A stretch of DNA of 64,000 nt from assembly GCA_003216775.1 (NCBI GenBank), contig QCII01000005.1, forward strand, positions 62,001 to 126,000. The letters are read 5' to 3'. The stretch comes from Prochlorococcus sp. AG-402-K21 (GTDB lineage: Bacteria; Cyanobacteriota; Cyanobacteriia; PCC-6307; Cyanobiaceae). Of the stretch, positions 29,852 to 38,495 are shown in pieces. The notes under the pieces are model-generated. The model saw only the letters and a program-made list of their open reading frames with translations, was not told the DNA's origin and searched no databases. Numbering within the stretch: position 1 is the stretch's first letter; each line of letters begins with the position of its first letter. A program made the position numbers and the translations under genes.

Positions 29852-29860
29852 TGTGGAAAT
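29852..29860 (-). promoter_or_regulatory. DnaA-box-like 9-mer
   Basis: Plus-strand TGTGGAAAT (ATTTCCACA on the minus strand), one mismatch from the TTTTCCACA box reported for a Synechococcus origin. Head-to-tail with the previous box. Confidence 0.65.
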
Positions 29861-29905
29861 TTTAATACAAATAAATTGATCACTGTATTTTTCAATATTT
29901 ATTTA

Positions 29906-29914
29906 AGTGGAAAA
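29906..29914 (-). promoter_or_regulatory. Weak DnaA-box-like 9-mer
   Basis: Plus-strand AGTGGAAAA (TTTTCCACT on the minus strand), one mismatch from TTTTCCACA, but at the usually invariant last base, so binding is less certain. Confidence 0.4.
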
Positions 29915-30024
29915 AAAATATTGTTTGTTGAATAAATTAAAAATTTTTCAATAAAAAAAAAATTATTAAACAAATTTAATAAGTTTTTATATATTTTTCA
30001 ACAGATCACCTTAGTTTTTTATTG

Positions 30025-30033
30025 ATTTCCACA
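30025..30033 (+). promoter_or_regulatory. DnaA-box-like 9-mer, opposite orientation
   Basis: ATTTCCACA on the plus strand, the same sequence as the box at 29852-29860 but inverted, near the thrC end of the gap. Confidence 0.6.
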
Positions 30034-30054
30034 GACACTAATTTTTTTGGATTT

Positions 30055-31158
30055 TTAATAACCCAAGATTTTGATAATATCCTTTAATGATGGTTCAATA
30101 TTTTTCCTGAAAATAGCATCATTGTTTTTAATTGCACAATCAGGGTCTTTTAAACCATTTCCAGTAAGAACACAAACAATAGTAGATTCCTTTTGAATTC
30201 TATTTTTGTTTTTAATAAGTCCAGCAACTGACGCTGCACTTGCAGGTTCACAAAAAACTCCTTCTTTTGCAAGTATTTTATAGGCATTAATTATTTCTTC
30301 ATCTGTCACCGACTGAAAGTCTCCTTTACTCTCTTTTTTTACTTTTTTTGCTTTTTCTCTATTTACAGGATTTCCAATTCTTATTGCTGTTGCAATTGTC
30401 TCTGGATTTTTAACTATTATATTTTGCACCAATGGAGCAGAGCCTTCAGATTGAAAACCCATCATTATTGGTAATTTTAAATTCCTTTTTATTTTTGCAT
30501 ACTCTTTAAATCCCATCCAATACGCGGTAATATTTCCTGCATTTCCCATGGGAATGCAAAGCCAATCAGGTGCAATGCCTAAGTCATCAACAATTTCAAA
30601 AGCTGCTGTCTTTTGGCCTTGTATTCGATATGGATTTACAGAATTAACAAGTTCTACTGGATGTTCTGAGGATAAATCTTGAACAATTTCAAGAGCTTTA
30701 TCAAAATTTCCATTAATAGATATGATCTCAGCTCCATACATCAAAGCTTGTGCCAGCTTTCCTTGAGCAACAAATCCTTCTGGAATTAAAACATAAGGCT
30801 TTAACCCTCCTCTGGAAGCATATGCAGCAGCAGCAGCAGAAGTGTTCCCAGTACTTGCACAAATTACTGCTTCACGGCCATCTTCTTTTGCTTTGCTAAT
30901 TGCCATAGTCATTCCACGATCTTTAAAGGATCCTGTTGGATTTAGACCGTCATATTTTAAAAAAACCTTTGTGCCATTTCCAATTATATTGCTGATTGAA
31001 TCACTAAAAATTAGGGGAGTATTTCCCTCATTTAGCGAAATGATAGGAGTTTTTTTTGTAACCGGAAGATATTGCTTATAAGCTTTGATTAGACCTGGCC
31101 ATGTTTTTTTTCTGTAATTAATATGCAGTTTATTTTTGATTTTATTTAATAACGACAT
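30055..31158 (-). CDS. thrC: Threonine synthase
   Basis: PLP enzyme making threonine from phosphohomoserine. The PLP lysine is in LNPTGSFKDRGM (near residue 80), ASTGNTSAAAAAYASR follows, and the phosphate loop is PMGNAGNITAYW. Length 367 matches the short, Bacillus-like class I enzyme. It is last in ABC1K-DUF1400-thrC on the minus strand, 11 bases after the DUF1400 gene, and its 3' end borders the origin candidate, from which it is read towards dnaN. Confidence 0.95.
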   Translation of the reverse strand: MSLLNKIKNKLHINYRKKTWPGLIKAYKQYLPVTKKTPIISLNEGNTPLIFSDSISNIIGNGTKVFLKYDGLNPTGSFKDRGMTMAISKAKEDGREAVICASTGNTSAAAAAYASRGGLKPYVLIPEGFVAQGKLAQALMYGAEIISINGNFDKALEIVQDLSSEHPVELVNSVNPYRIQGQKTAAFEIVDDLGIAPDWLCIPMGNAGNITAYWMGFKEYAKIKRNLKLPIMMGFQSEGSAPLVQNIIVKNPETIATAIRIGNPVNREKAKKVKKESKGDFQSVTDEEIINAYKILAKEGVFCEPASAASVAGLIKNKNRIQKESTIVCVLTGNGLKDPDCAIKNNDAIFRKNIEPSLKDIIKILGY

Positions 31159-31169
31159 AGCTGTTTAAT

Positions 31170-31736
31170 TCATTTTAATTTTTTTAGAGGAGAATTTGTA
31201 AAAAAGTCCAATAACTCTGAAATTGATTCTACTTTATTCATAACTTTGCTCAAAGCGTTGACATCTAAAATAACAGTCTTAGTTGGATATCCTTCAAAAA
31301 AATTTATTAGATTTATTTTCCCATTACCTATATTTATTCCTTGAATTACACTTGCTCTAAGGGCTAACACACCTGTTTTTTCATCATCTGCTCTTGGAGG
31401 GTGAATAATAGACGAAAGCCTTGTTAAAAAAACATTTCCTATTTCAGAATATACTAATTTACTTGCAATGGTAATAGGGACCTCAAAATCTTTATTTAAT
31501 ACTGATCTAATTTCATTATCAGGAGAGCCAGTTGCCTTTAAAATCCGCTTTAATTTTTTTGTTGAATTACCACTTTCTGCAAAAGTTCTTAATGAATTAA
31601 CTTTAATAGTCCTAGAAAATATGCTGTATATAATTTTAATCTCTTCAGCAGCATTAGCTTTTGAAACCTTAAAAATTAATTGAGAACTTATTAAAATAAA
31701 AAATATTTTAATTATAAAAAATTTTTTATAATTCAT
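31170..31736 (-). CDS. DUF1400-like exported protein of unknown function
   Basis: A signal peptide spans residues 1-30 (YKKFFIIKIFFILISSQLIF ... ANA), followed by AAEEIKIIYSIFSRTIKVNSLRTFAESG, a string I recognise from the cyanobacterial DUF1400 family. In larger cyanobacterial proteins this region precedes an alpha/beta-hydrolase; here no hydrolase domain or GxSxG motif exists and the protein ends after 188 residues. The start is ATG at 31736, one base after the ABC1K stop. The long gap-free sharing with ABC1K suggests co-translation. The function is unknown. Confidence 0.7.
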   Translation of the reverse strand: MNYKKFFIIKIFFILISSQLIFKVSKANAAEEIKIIYSIFSRTIKVNSLRTFAESGNSTKKLKRILKATGSPDNEIRSVLNKDFEVPITIASKLVYSEIGNVFLTRLSSIIHPPRADDEKTGVLALRASVIQGINIGNGKINLINFFEGYPTKTVILDVNALSKVMNKVESISELLDFFTNSPLKKLK

Positions 31737-31737
31737 T

Positions 31738-33594
31738 TTAGATGTTTGCACCTGCAGCAATCTTTACGAGTCTAACTACTCCTTTTTCGGTTACTTTTTT
31801 TGCGATTTTTATGCTCATTTCTTTTGTATATGGTTCATTAATAAGTCGAGGAACTTTTTTTAGAAAAATATCAACAGAGTAGCCTGGCACTTTTTGTAAA
31901 ATATCTAAAAAGTTTCTCAGTGGTTCTATATAAATTATGAGGTCACTTAAGTTGCTATCTTCGCTACCCGTATTTAATTTAATTGAATTTGGAAGGTACT
32001 TATTCAAATTTTTTAATATTTTTAAACCTAGTAAATCTATTTGATTTGTTAATCCTTCAATTATTTCTTTTCTAAGAAAACCTCCTTTTGGAGAAAACAG
32101 AAGATTTATTACTTCATCTAAAAGTTTTTCTAAGTCAAGGTCTGTCTGCTTTGCAGCATTTGAAAGTAGATCCTCTAAACGGTCCCATTTGAATTTTTTG
32201 TTATCAAAAAGCATTTCTTTTAAACTTTCTCTTAGTTGGGGATCAGGATCCTCCATTAATCTTCTCGCAAAATATGGATACGCTGCTCCTAATATTTTAA
32301 AGTTTGGATCTACGCTTAAAGCGATTCCTTCTAAAGTCAATAAAGATCTAATAATAAGTGCATAATATGGAGGTAATCTGAAAGGGAACTTATACATAAT
32401 TCCAGACATGTCATCTGTCACGCTTTTGAAATCCATTTTTGAAACTCCTTGTTCAACTGCATCAATAAAAACATCTTGAAATGCTGGAACAATTGGCTCT
32501 AGATTAACTTCTTCTGATAAAAAACCTAGTTTTACGAAATCTTTAGATAATTTATCGAAGTTTTTATTCACTAAATGAACAACTGCTTGTATTAAACCAG
32601 ACCTAGACTCTCTAGATACTTCACTCATCATTCCAAAATCTAGATAACATAACCTGCCATCTTTTAAAGCTAATAGATTTCCAGGGTGTGGGTCAGCGTG
32701 AAAAAAACCATGTTCTAATAGTTGTTCTAAACTACATTGCACTCCTATATCAATCATCCTGTCAGGATCGATTCCTAATTTTTTTACATCTTCTAAATTT
32801 GTTAATTTTGTACCATCTATCCATTCCATTGTTAAAACTCTTCTTGATGTTATTTCTTTGTAAATTTTTGGTACGGCAATCATTTTGTTGTGCTTATGCA
32901 TATTTCTAAATTTTTCTGCATTTTCAGATTCGTTTAAGTAATCCATCTCTTCAAAAACTCTCTTACCTAATTCATCAATCAATGCCACGAGATCGCTTCT
33001 AATAAGTCCAATATTGTTTTTTAGCCAATAGGCAATATTTCTTACTATGTAAAGATCTAAAGTAATTTGTTCTCTTAAACCTGGTCGTTGTACTTTAACT
33101 GCAACAACTTCTTGATTATTTAGTTTGGCTTTATGTACTTGCCCGAGTGAAGCAGCAGAAATTGGCTCCTTATCAATTTCTAAAAATATTTCATTTATTT
33201 TTCTTCCTAAATCTTCTTCTATTAATTCCATCGCTTTATCACCGTCAAATCCTGGTAGTTGATCTTGTAATTCTGATAATTCTTCAAGAAGAATCCCTGG
33301 AATGATATCAGGTCTTGTTGATAAGGCTTGACCTGCTTTAACAAATGCTGGTCCAAGTTCTACTAATAAATTTGTTAATTCCTTTGCCCTCAATCTTGCT
33401 TTCTCTTTATTTTTCAATCTTCCAGTTAGTTTATCCCACCCAACAGAAATGATATAGGCAAAAATAGGTATGAGCGTCTGCCAAAGTCTCTTTAAAAGTC
33501 TTTTTGGGTTTTTTTGGTAAATTTTTGAAATTGTATCTGGATCATAATCCAACAGTCCAGATACCTCAATAAAATCAGTAAAATCTTCTTTCAT
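31738..33594 (-). CDS. ABC1/UbiB family atypical kinase
   Basis: The family's N-terminal KxGQ helix is present (FVKAGQALSTRPDIIP, near residue 85), the ASLGQVHKA phosphate loop (A-rich instead of G-rich), VAVKVQRPG with the ATP lysine, EMDYLNESENA, and the catalytic DPHPGNLL and YLDFGMM. C-terminal residues 480-618 are a hydrophobic/basic extension. ABC1 kinases act in quinone and isoprenoid-lipid metabolism; in cyanobacteria and plastids they influence plastoquinone and tocopherol pools. Substrate here is unknown. First gene of the row with DUF1400 and thrC; divergent from recN. Confidence 0.93.
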   Translation of the reverse strand: MKEDFTDFIEVSGLLDYDPDTISKIYQKNPKRLLKRLWQTLIPIFAYIISVGWDKLTGRLKNKEKARLRAKELTNLLVELGPAFVKAGQALSTRPDIIPGILLEELSELQDQLPGFDGDKAMELIEEDLGRKINEIFLEIDKEPISAASLGQVHKAKLNNQEVVAVKVQRPGLREQITLDLYIVRNIAYWLKNNIGLIRSDLVALIDELGKRVFEEMDYLNESENAEKFRNMHKHNKMIAVPKIYKEITSRRVLTMEWIDGTKLTNLEDVKKLGIDPDRMIDIGVQCSLEQLLEHGFFHADPHPGNLLALKDGRLCYLDFGMMSEVSRESRSGLIQAVVHLVNKNFDKLSKDFVKLGFLSEEVNLEPIVPAFQDVFIDAVEQGVSKMDFKSVTDDMSGIMYKFPFRLPPYYALIIRSLLTLEGIALSVDPNFKILGAAYPYFARRLMEDPDPQLRESLKEMLFDNKKFKWDRLEDLLSNAAKQTDLDLEKLLDEVINLLFSPKGGFLRKEIIEGLTNQIDLLGLKILKNLNKYLPNSIKLNTGSEDSNLSDLIIYIEPLRNFLDILQKVPGYSVDIFLKKVPRLINEPYTKEMSIKIAKKVTEKGVVRLVKIAAGANI

Positions 33595-33662
33595 AACTTT
33601 ATATATTTAAACCCTTTATTTTTTTAAAAAAGAAGTTAATTTTTTTATATAGAAGATTTATC

Positions 33663-35342
33663 ATGCTTATACAACTAAAGATAGAAAATATTGCCTTAAT
33701 AGAGATTATAGAAATTAATTTCGAAAAAGGGTTGAACATCATTACTGGGGATTCTGGTTCAGGCAAATCACTGATTTTAGATTCCTTAAATGTTTTATTT
33801 GGTGGAACTAATATACCTTTAAAGCACTTAATACGTCCAGGAAAAGATCATTGTTCTATTGAGGCAAAATTTGTTCCTTCTTTTCAAATTAATAATTGGT
33901 TGATTAATAAGGGCTTTAAAAGTATCTCTCCAGTATTAAATATCAAAAGAATATCTTTTAGAAAAAATAATAAAGTTTTATCTAAATATAGTCTTAATAA
34001 TTTATCAATTAATAAAAAATCACTAGAAGAACTTGGAAGATTACTAGTAGATTTTGCAGGTCAATCAGATACTTTTATATTTAATTCCCAAGATAAGAGA
34101 AGATTAATTATTGATGATTTATGTTCTCAAGAATTTAGAAACACCAGTGTAAAAATTAAGAATATATGGGGAGAAAGTATGGTTTTAAAAGAATTAATTA
34201 ATGAAAAAATAGAATCTTCTAAGAAGCAGGAAGAAAACAACTTAGTAATAAAACAAATGCTGAAGAGTTTAGAAGAAGCTAACTTAGATTCCAGTGAGGA
34301 AATCTTAGAATTAGAATTATTAGAAAATAAACTCGTAAATAATCTTGAAATAAAAAATTCAATTCAATCATCTTTAGAAAATTTAAATAATTTTAGTCAT
34401 GATGAACCATCAGTTGCGTTTTTGATAAATCAATCAATAAAAAATTTAAACAGAACAGCAGATTATGATTTAAAAATTCAACAGTTTAGAGAAAAGTTAT
34501 TAAACATTCAAACTCCTGTAGAAGATTTAATTTTTGCTTTAAACTCATATTTACAAGATATGGATAATAATGAATCTAATCTTGCAGAAATACAAAAAAG
34601 ATTATTTTTTTTAAAAAACTTGGAAAGAACTTTTTCATTGGATCTACCTCAATTAATTGAAAAACGAAATAAATTAAGGAATTATTTATTAAAAAATGAT
34701 CAAGACAATGAGATTCAGAACATGAAAATTCAAATCAAAAACTTACAAAATAAGTTAGATTCTTTATTTCTTATTCAATCTAGGGAAAGAAAAACAATTG
34801 CTAAACACTTACAAGATTCAGTAATCCGCATTTTAAGAAATCTAGGATTAGAAAATGCAAATTTTTTAATTCAATTTTCTGAATGTAAGCCCTCTGGTGA
34901 TGGAATTGATAATATAAATTTTTTATTTTCTGCTAATCCTGATCAGAAGCTTGCTCCATTATCAAATGTTATTTCTGGAGGAGAAATGTCAAGATTTTTA
35001 TTAGCTATTAAATCAAGTATTTCTAATAAACCAAATACTTTCTTTTTAGATGAAATTGATAATGGTTTAAGTGGTAAATCTTTATTTTCTTTGTTTAAGC
35101 TAATAAAAGCAATTTCTAAAAATCAACAGGTTTTATGTATTACTCATCAGCCTTTATTAGCTGCTGGAGGATTAGCTCATTTCAAAGTTAATAAAAAAGT
35201 AATTGATGGAATAACATATACATCAATATCTAAATTGTCAACAAGAAAACAACGAAAAAATGAATTAATAGAACTTATTGGTGGAGGTTCTAGCGAAGTC
35301 GATGATTATGCTTCTCAACTTCTTGATCGAGCAGCCGCGTAA
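33663..35342 (+). CDS. recN: DNA repair protein RecN
   Basis: An SMC-like ATPase that acts in double-strand break repair. Walker A GDSGSGKSLILDSL lies at residues about 28-41, long coiled coils fill about 165-370, and the C-terminal head has the signature ISGGEMSRFLLAI, Walker B FFLDEIDNGLSG and CITHQPLLAA. Length 559 is typical. No LexA-box-like palindrome is visible upstream. uvrA follows after 53 bases on the same strand but appears to have its own -10 element. Confidence 0.96.
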   Translation: MLIQLKIENIALIEIIEINFEKGLNIITGDSGSGKSLILDSLNVLFGGTNIPLKHLIRPGKDHCSIEAKFVPSFQINNWLINKGFKSISPVLNIKRISFRKNNKVLSKYSLNNLSINKKSLEELGRLLVDFAGQSDTFIFNSQDKRRLIIDDLCSQEFRNTSVKIKNIWGESMVLKELINEKIESSKKQEENNLVIKQMLKSLEEANLDSSEEILELELLENKLVNNLEIKNSIQSSLENLNNFSHDEPSVAFLINQSIKNLNRTADYDLKIQQFREKLLNIQTPVEDLIFALNSYLQDMDNNESNLAEIQKRLFFLKNLERTFSLDLPQLIEKRNKLRNYLLKNDQDNEIQNMKIQIKNLQNKLDSLFLIQSRERKTIAKHLQDSVIRILRNLGLENANFLIQFSECKPSGDGIDNINFLFSANPDQKLAPLSNVISGGEMSRFLLAIKSSISNKPNTFFLDEIDNGLSGKSLFSLFKLIKAISKNQQVLCITHQPLLAAGGLAHFKVNKKVIDGITYTSISKLSTRKQRKNELIELIGGGSSEVDDYASQLLDRAAA

Positions 35343-35359
35343 AATAGAAAAAATTCGAC

Positions 35360-35365
35360 TATAAT
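35360..35365 (+). promoter_or_regulatory. Promoter -10 element of uvrA
   Basis: A perfect TATAAT, 30 bases before the uvrA ATG in the recN-uvrA gap. No -35 match at 16-18 bases upstream. Confidence 0.5.
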
Positions 35366-35395
35366 AGCTTTTTTAAATCATAATTAGATTTAAAC

Positions 35396-38296
35396 ATGGT
35401 TAATAAAATTGATAATGCTTTTGAAAAAGATAACTCAATTAATATTAGGGGAGCTCGTCAGCATAATTTAAAAAATATTGATCTTTCTCTACCTAGAAAT
35501 AAATTTATTGTTTTTACTGGTGTTAGTGGAAGCGGCAAAAGTTCTTTAGCGTTTGATACCATTTTTGCTGAAGGGCAAAGAAGGTATGTTGAGAGTCTTT
35601 CTGCATATGCTAGGCAATTTTTGGGTCAAGTAGATAAACCAGATGTTGACAATATTGAGGGCTTATCACCTGCTATTTCTATTGATCAAAAATCCACAAG
35701 TCATAATCCTCGATCAACAGTTGGAACAGTAACAGAGATACAAGATTATCTAAGATTGTTATTTGGTCGTGCTGGTGAGCCGCATTGTCATCACTGTGGG
35801 ATTCCAATTGCACCTCAAACAATTGATGAAATGGTTGATCACATTGTTCTATTACCAGAAGGAACGAGGTATCAACTGTTGGCTCCTGTTGTAAGAGGCA
35901 AGAAAGGAACACATACAAAATTAATAAGTGGACTAGCTGCTGAAGGCTTCGCTAGGGTAAGAATCAACGGCGAGGTAAGAGAACTTGCAGATAGTATTGA
36001 ATTAGATAAAAATCAAATTCATAACATTGAAGTAGTAGTTGATAGATTAATTGCAAGAGAAGGAATACAAGAAAGATTAAATGATTCTCTACAAACTTGT
36101 CTCAAAAGAGGTGATGGTTTAGCAATAGTAGAAGTAGTTCCAAAAAAAGGAGAAAACTTACCTCCTAACTTAGATAGAGAAAAACTTTACTCAGAAAATT
36201 ATGCATGTCCTGTACATGGTTCTATTGTAGAGGAGCTTTCTCCTAGATTATTCTCCTTTAATAGTCCATATGGGGCTTGTCCAGACTGTCATGGGATTGG
36301 TTATTTAAGAAAATTTACTGCAGATAGAGTCATACCAGATACAACATTACCTGTTTATGCTGCAATAGCGCCTTGGAGTGAAAAGGATAATACTTATTAC
36401 TTCTCATTACTTTATTCAGTAGGTCAAGCTTATGGTTTTGAGTTAAAAACTCCTTGGAAAGATTTAACCGATTTGCAAAAAAAAGTTCTACTTTTGGGAT
36501 CAGATAAACCAATATTGATTCAAGCTGATAGTCGTTTTAAAACTTCTAGTGGTTTTGAAAGACCTTTTGAGGGAATTCTGCCAATATTAGAAAGGCAACT
36601 GAGTGAAGCTAATGGAGAGTCAGTTAAGCAAAAATTAGAAAAGTACCTAGAATTGGTACCTTGTAAGACATGTTCTGGAAAAAGATTAAGACCTGAGGCT
36701 CTAGCAGTTAAACTTGGTCCCTACAATATTACTGATTTAACCTCTACGAGCGTTTCTGACACCCTAACTCACATAGAGCGTATCATGGGATTAGGTAAAA
36801 CAAAGAAGGAAAATATACCTTTATCAGAAAAACAAAAGCAGATAGGTGAATTAGTTCTCAAAGAGATTCGTTTGCGCTTAAAGTTTTTAATTAATGTTGG
36901 TCTAGATTATTTAACTTTAGATAGACCAGCAATGACTTTGTCTGGCGGAGAGGCTCAACGAATTAGATTAGCGACTCAAATAGGTGCCGGCCTTACTGGT
37001 GTTTTATATGTATTAGATGAACCAAGTATTGGTTTACATCAGAGAGATAATGACAGATTATTAGAAACATTAAAAAGCTTAAGAGACCTTGGAAATACTT
37101 TAGTTGTTGTTGAACATGACGAAGATACTATGAAATCTGCAGATTATTTGGTAGATATTGGACCAGGGGCAGGAGTTTATGGTGGGGAAATCATTGCTAA
37201 GGGATCATATCAGGATGTCTTAAAGTCAGAGAGATCATTAACTGGGGCTTATCTTAGTGGGAGGAAGTCGATTCCTACTCCCAAACAACGTAGATCATCT
37301 GTAAAAAAAAGTTTAATTTTAAATAAATGTTCTAAAAATAATTTAAAAAATATATCTGTAGAATTTCCTTTAGGAAGATTAGTTTCTGTAACTGGTGTTA
37401 GCGGTAGTGGAAAAAGTACCTTGATAAATGAATTACTTCACCCAGCTTTGTGTCACTCTCTGGGATTAAAAGTTCCTTTTCCTCAAGGTGTAGAGGAATT
37501 AAAGGGTATCAAGGCAATTGATAAGGTTATAGTTATTGATCAATCTCCAATAGGCAGAACGCCAAGATCAAATCCTGCTACTTATACAGGTGCTTTTGAT
37601 CCCATAAGGCAGATATTTACTGCCACAGTAGAAGCCAAAGCAAGGGGTTATCAGGCTGGCCAGTTTAGTTTTAATGTTAAAGGAGGAAGATGTGAAGCGT
37701 GTAAAGGTCAGGGAGTTAATGTTATCGAAATGAATTTTTTACCTGATGTGTACGTTCAATGTGAAGTATGCAAAGGAGCTCGATTTAATAGGGAAACTCT
37801 TCAGGTTAAATATAAAGGTTTTAATATATCTGATGTTTTAGAGATGACTGTTGAACAAGCTGCAGAAACTTTTTCTGCCATACCTCAAGCTGCTGATAGA
37901 TTATCTACACTCGTAGACGTCGGCTTAGGATATGTCAAATTAGGTCAACCTGCCCCTACATTATCTGGCGGAGAGGCACAAAGAGTTAAGTTAGCTACAG
38001 AATTATCTAAAAGGGCTACTGGAAAAACTCTATATTTGATTGACGAACCAACTACAGGTCTAAGTTTCTATGACGTTCATAAATTAATGGATGTGATACA
38101 GCGTTTGGTAGATAAAGGGAATTCTGTAATTGTTATCGAACATAATTTAGATGTAATTAGATGTTCTGATTGGATTATTGATTTAGGACCTGATGGAGGA
38201 GATAAAGGTGGCCAAATTATAGTAGAAGGAATTCCTGAAGATGTAGCTAAACATCCCACAAGCTACACAGCACAATATTTAAAAAAAGTTCTTTAA
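35396..38296 (+). CDS. uvrA: Excinuclease ABC subunit A
   Basis: UvrA recognises bulky DNA damage in nucleotide excision repair. Two ABC ATPase halves are visible: Walker A GVSGSGKSSLAF (near residue 42) and GVSGSGKSTLIN (near 665); signatures LSGGEAQRIRLA and LSGGEAQRVKLA; zinc motifs CHHCGIP, CPDCHG and CEACKGQG/CEVCKGARF. The full length of 966 is normal. The gene is transcribed with recN but probably also from its own promoter. No uvrB or uvrC is in this window. Confidence 0.97.
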   Translation: MVNKIDNAFEKDNSINIRGARQHNLKNIDLSLPRNKFIVFTGVSGSGKSSLAFDTIFAEGQRRYVESLSAYARQFLGQVDKPDVDNIEGLSPAISIDQKSTSHNPRSTVGTVTEIQDYLRLLFGRAGEPHCHHCGIPIAPQTIDEMVDHIVLLPEGTRYQLLAPVVRGKKGTHTKLISGLAAEGFARVRINGEVRELADSIELDKNQIHNIEVVVDRLIAREGIQERLNDSLQTCLKRGDGLAIVEVVPKKGENLPPNLDREKLYSENYACPVHGSIVEELSPRLFSFNSPYGACPDCHGIGYLRKFTADRVIPDTTLPVYAAIAPWSEKDNTYYFSLLYSVGQAYGFELKTPWKDLTDLQKKVLLLGSDKPILIQADSRFKTSSGFERPFEGILPILERQLSEANGESVKQKLEKYLELVPCKTCSGKRLRPEALAVKLGPYNITDLTSTSVSDTLTHIERIMGLGKTKKENIPLSEKQKQIGELVLKEIRLRLKFLINVGLDYLTLDRPAMTLSGGEAQRIRLATQIGAGLTGVLYVLDEPSIGLHQRDNDRLLETLKSLRDLGNTLVVVEHDEDTMKSADYLVDIGPGAGVYGGEIIAKGSYQDVLKSERSLTGAYLSGRKSIPTPKQRRSSVKKSLILNKCSKNNLKNISVEFPLGRLVSVTGVSGSGKSTLINELLHPALCHSLGLKVPFPQGVEELKGIKAIDKVIVIDQSPIGRTPRSNPATYTGAFDPIRQIFTATVEAKARGYQAGQFSFNVKGGRCEACKGQGVNVIEMNFLPDVYVQCEVCKGARFNRETLQVKYKGFNISDVLEMTVEQAAETFSAIPQAADRLSTLVDVGLGYVKLGQPAPTLSGGEAQRVKLATELSKRATGKTLYLIDEPTTGLSFYDVHKLMDVIQRLVDKGNSVIVIEHNLDVIRCSDWIIDLGPDGGDKGGQIIVEGIPEDVAKHPTSYTAQYLKKVL

Positions 38297-38495
38297 TATT
38301 TTTAGTTGTATTTCTTTGCACTATTAATTATTTGAACGAAACGAAATTTCACTTTAAATGGGTTGAAAGTATGTGTGTAACTGTTTTTTAAAAATTTTTG
38401 GATTCAAAAAATTTAAAATCATAATTCTTTCTTAATATTTCCTCTTTAAATTCAGCTTATTTGTATTAAAGGCGTTTGATCTGAGGCTTTGCTGA

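Larger units (their letters stand above)
29716..30054. other. oriC: Candidate chromosomal replication origin (oriC)
   Basis: This is the only gene-free stretch over 300 bases in the window, lying between dnaN and thrC, which both point left. It holds five DnaA-box-like 9-mers on both strands: one perfect TTATNCACA match and four with a single mismatch. Two of these abut exactly at 29,843-29,860. Immediately left of that pair are four TAG and two TTG triplets, and further left a tract with only 7 G/C in 60 bases (29,761-29,820). Box pair, trinucleotide run, then AT-rich unwinding tract is the known order of bacterial basal unwinding systems. dnaN next to the origin is usual. This assignment is inferred from sequence, not demonstrated. 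Confidence 0.8.

Noticed and set aside
33595-33662. LexA-box search upstream of recN
   Set aside because: No cyanobacterial-type AGTAC-N-GTACT palindrome is visible, so SOS control is not supported.
38297-38495. 199-base uvrA-spsA gap as a possible small RNA gene
   Set aside because: No stable hairpin, no tRNA-like arms and no known Yfr motif; probably the spsA leader.
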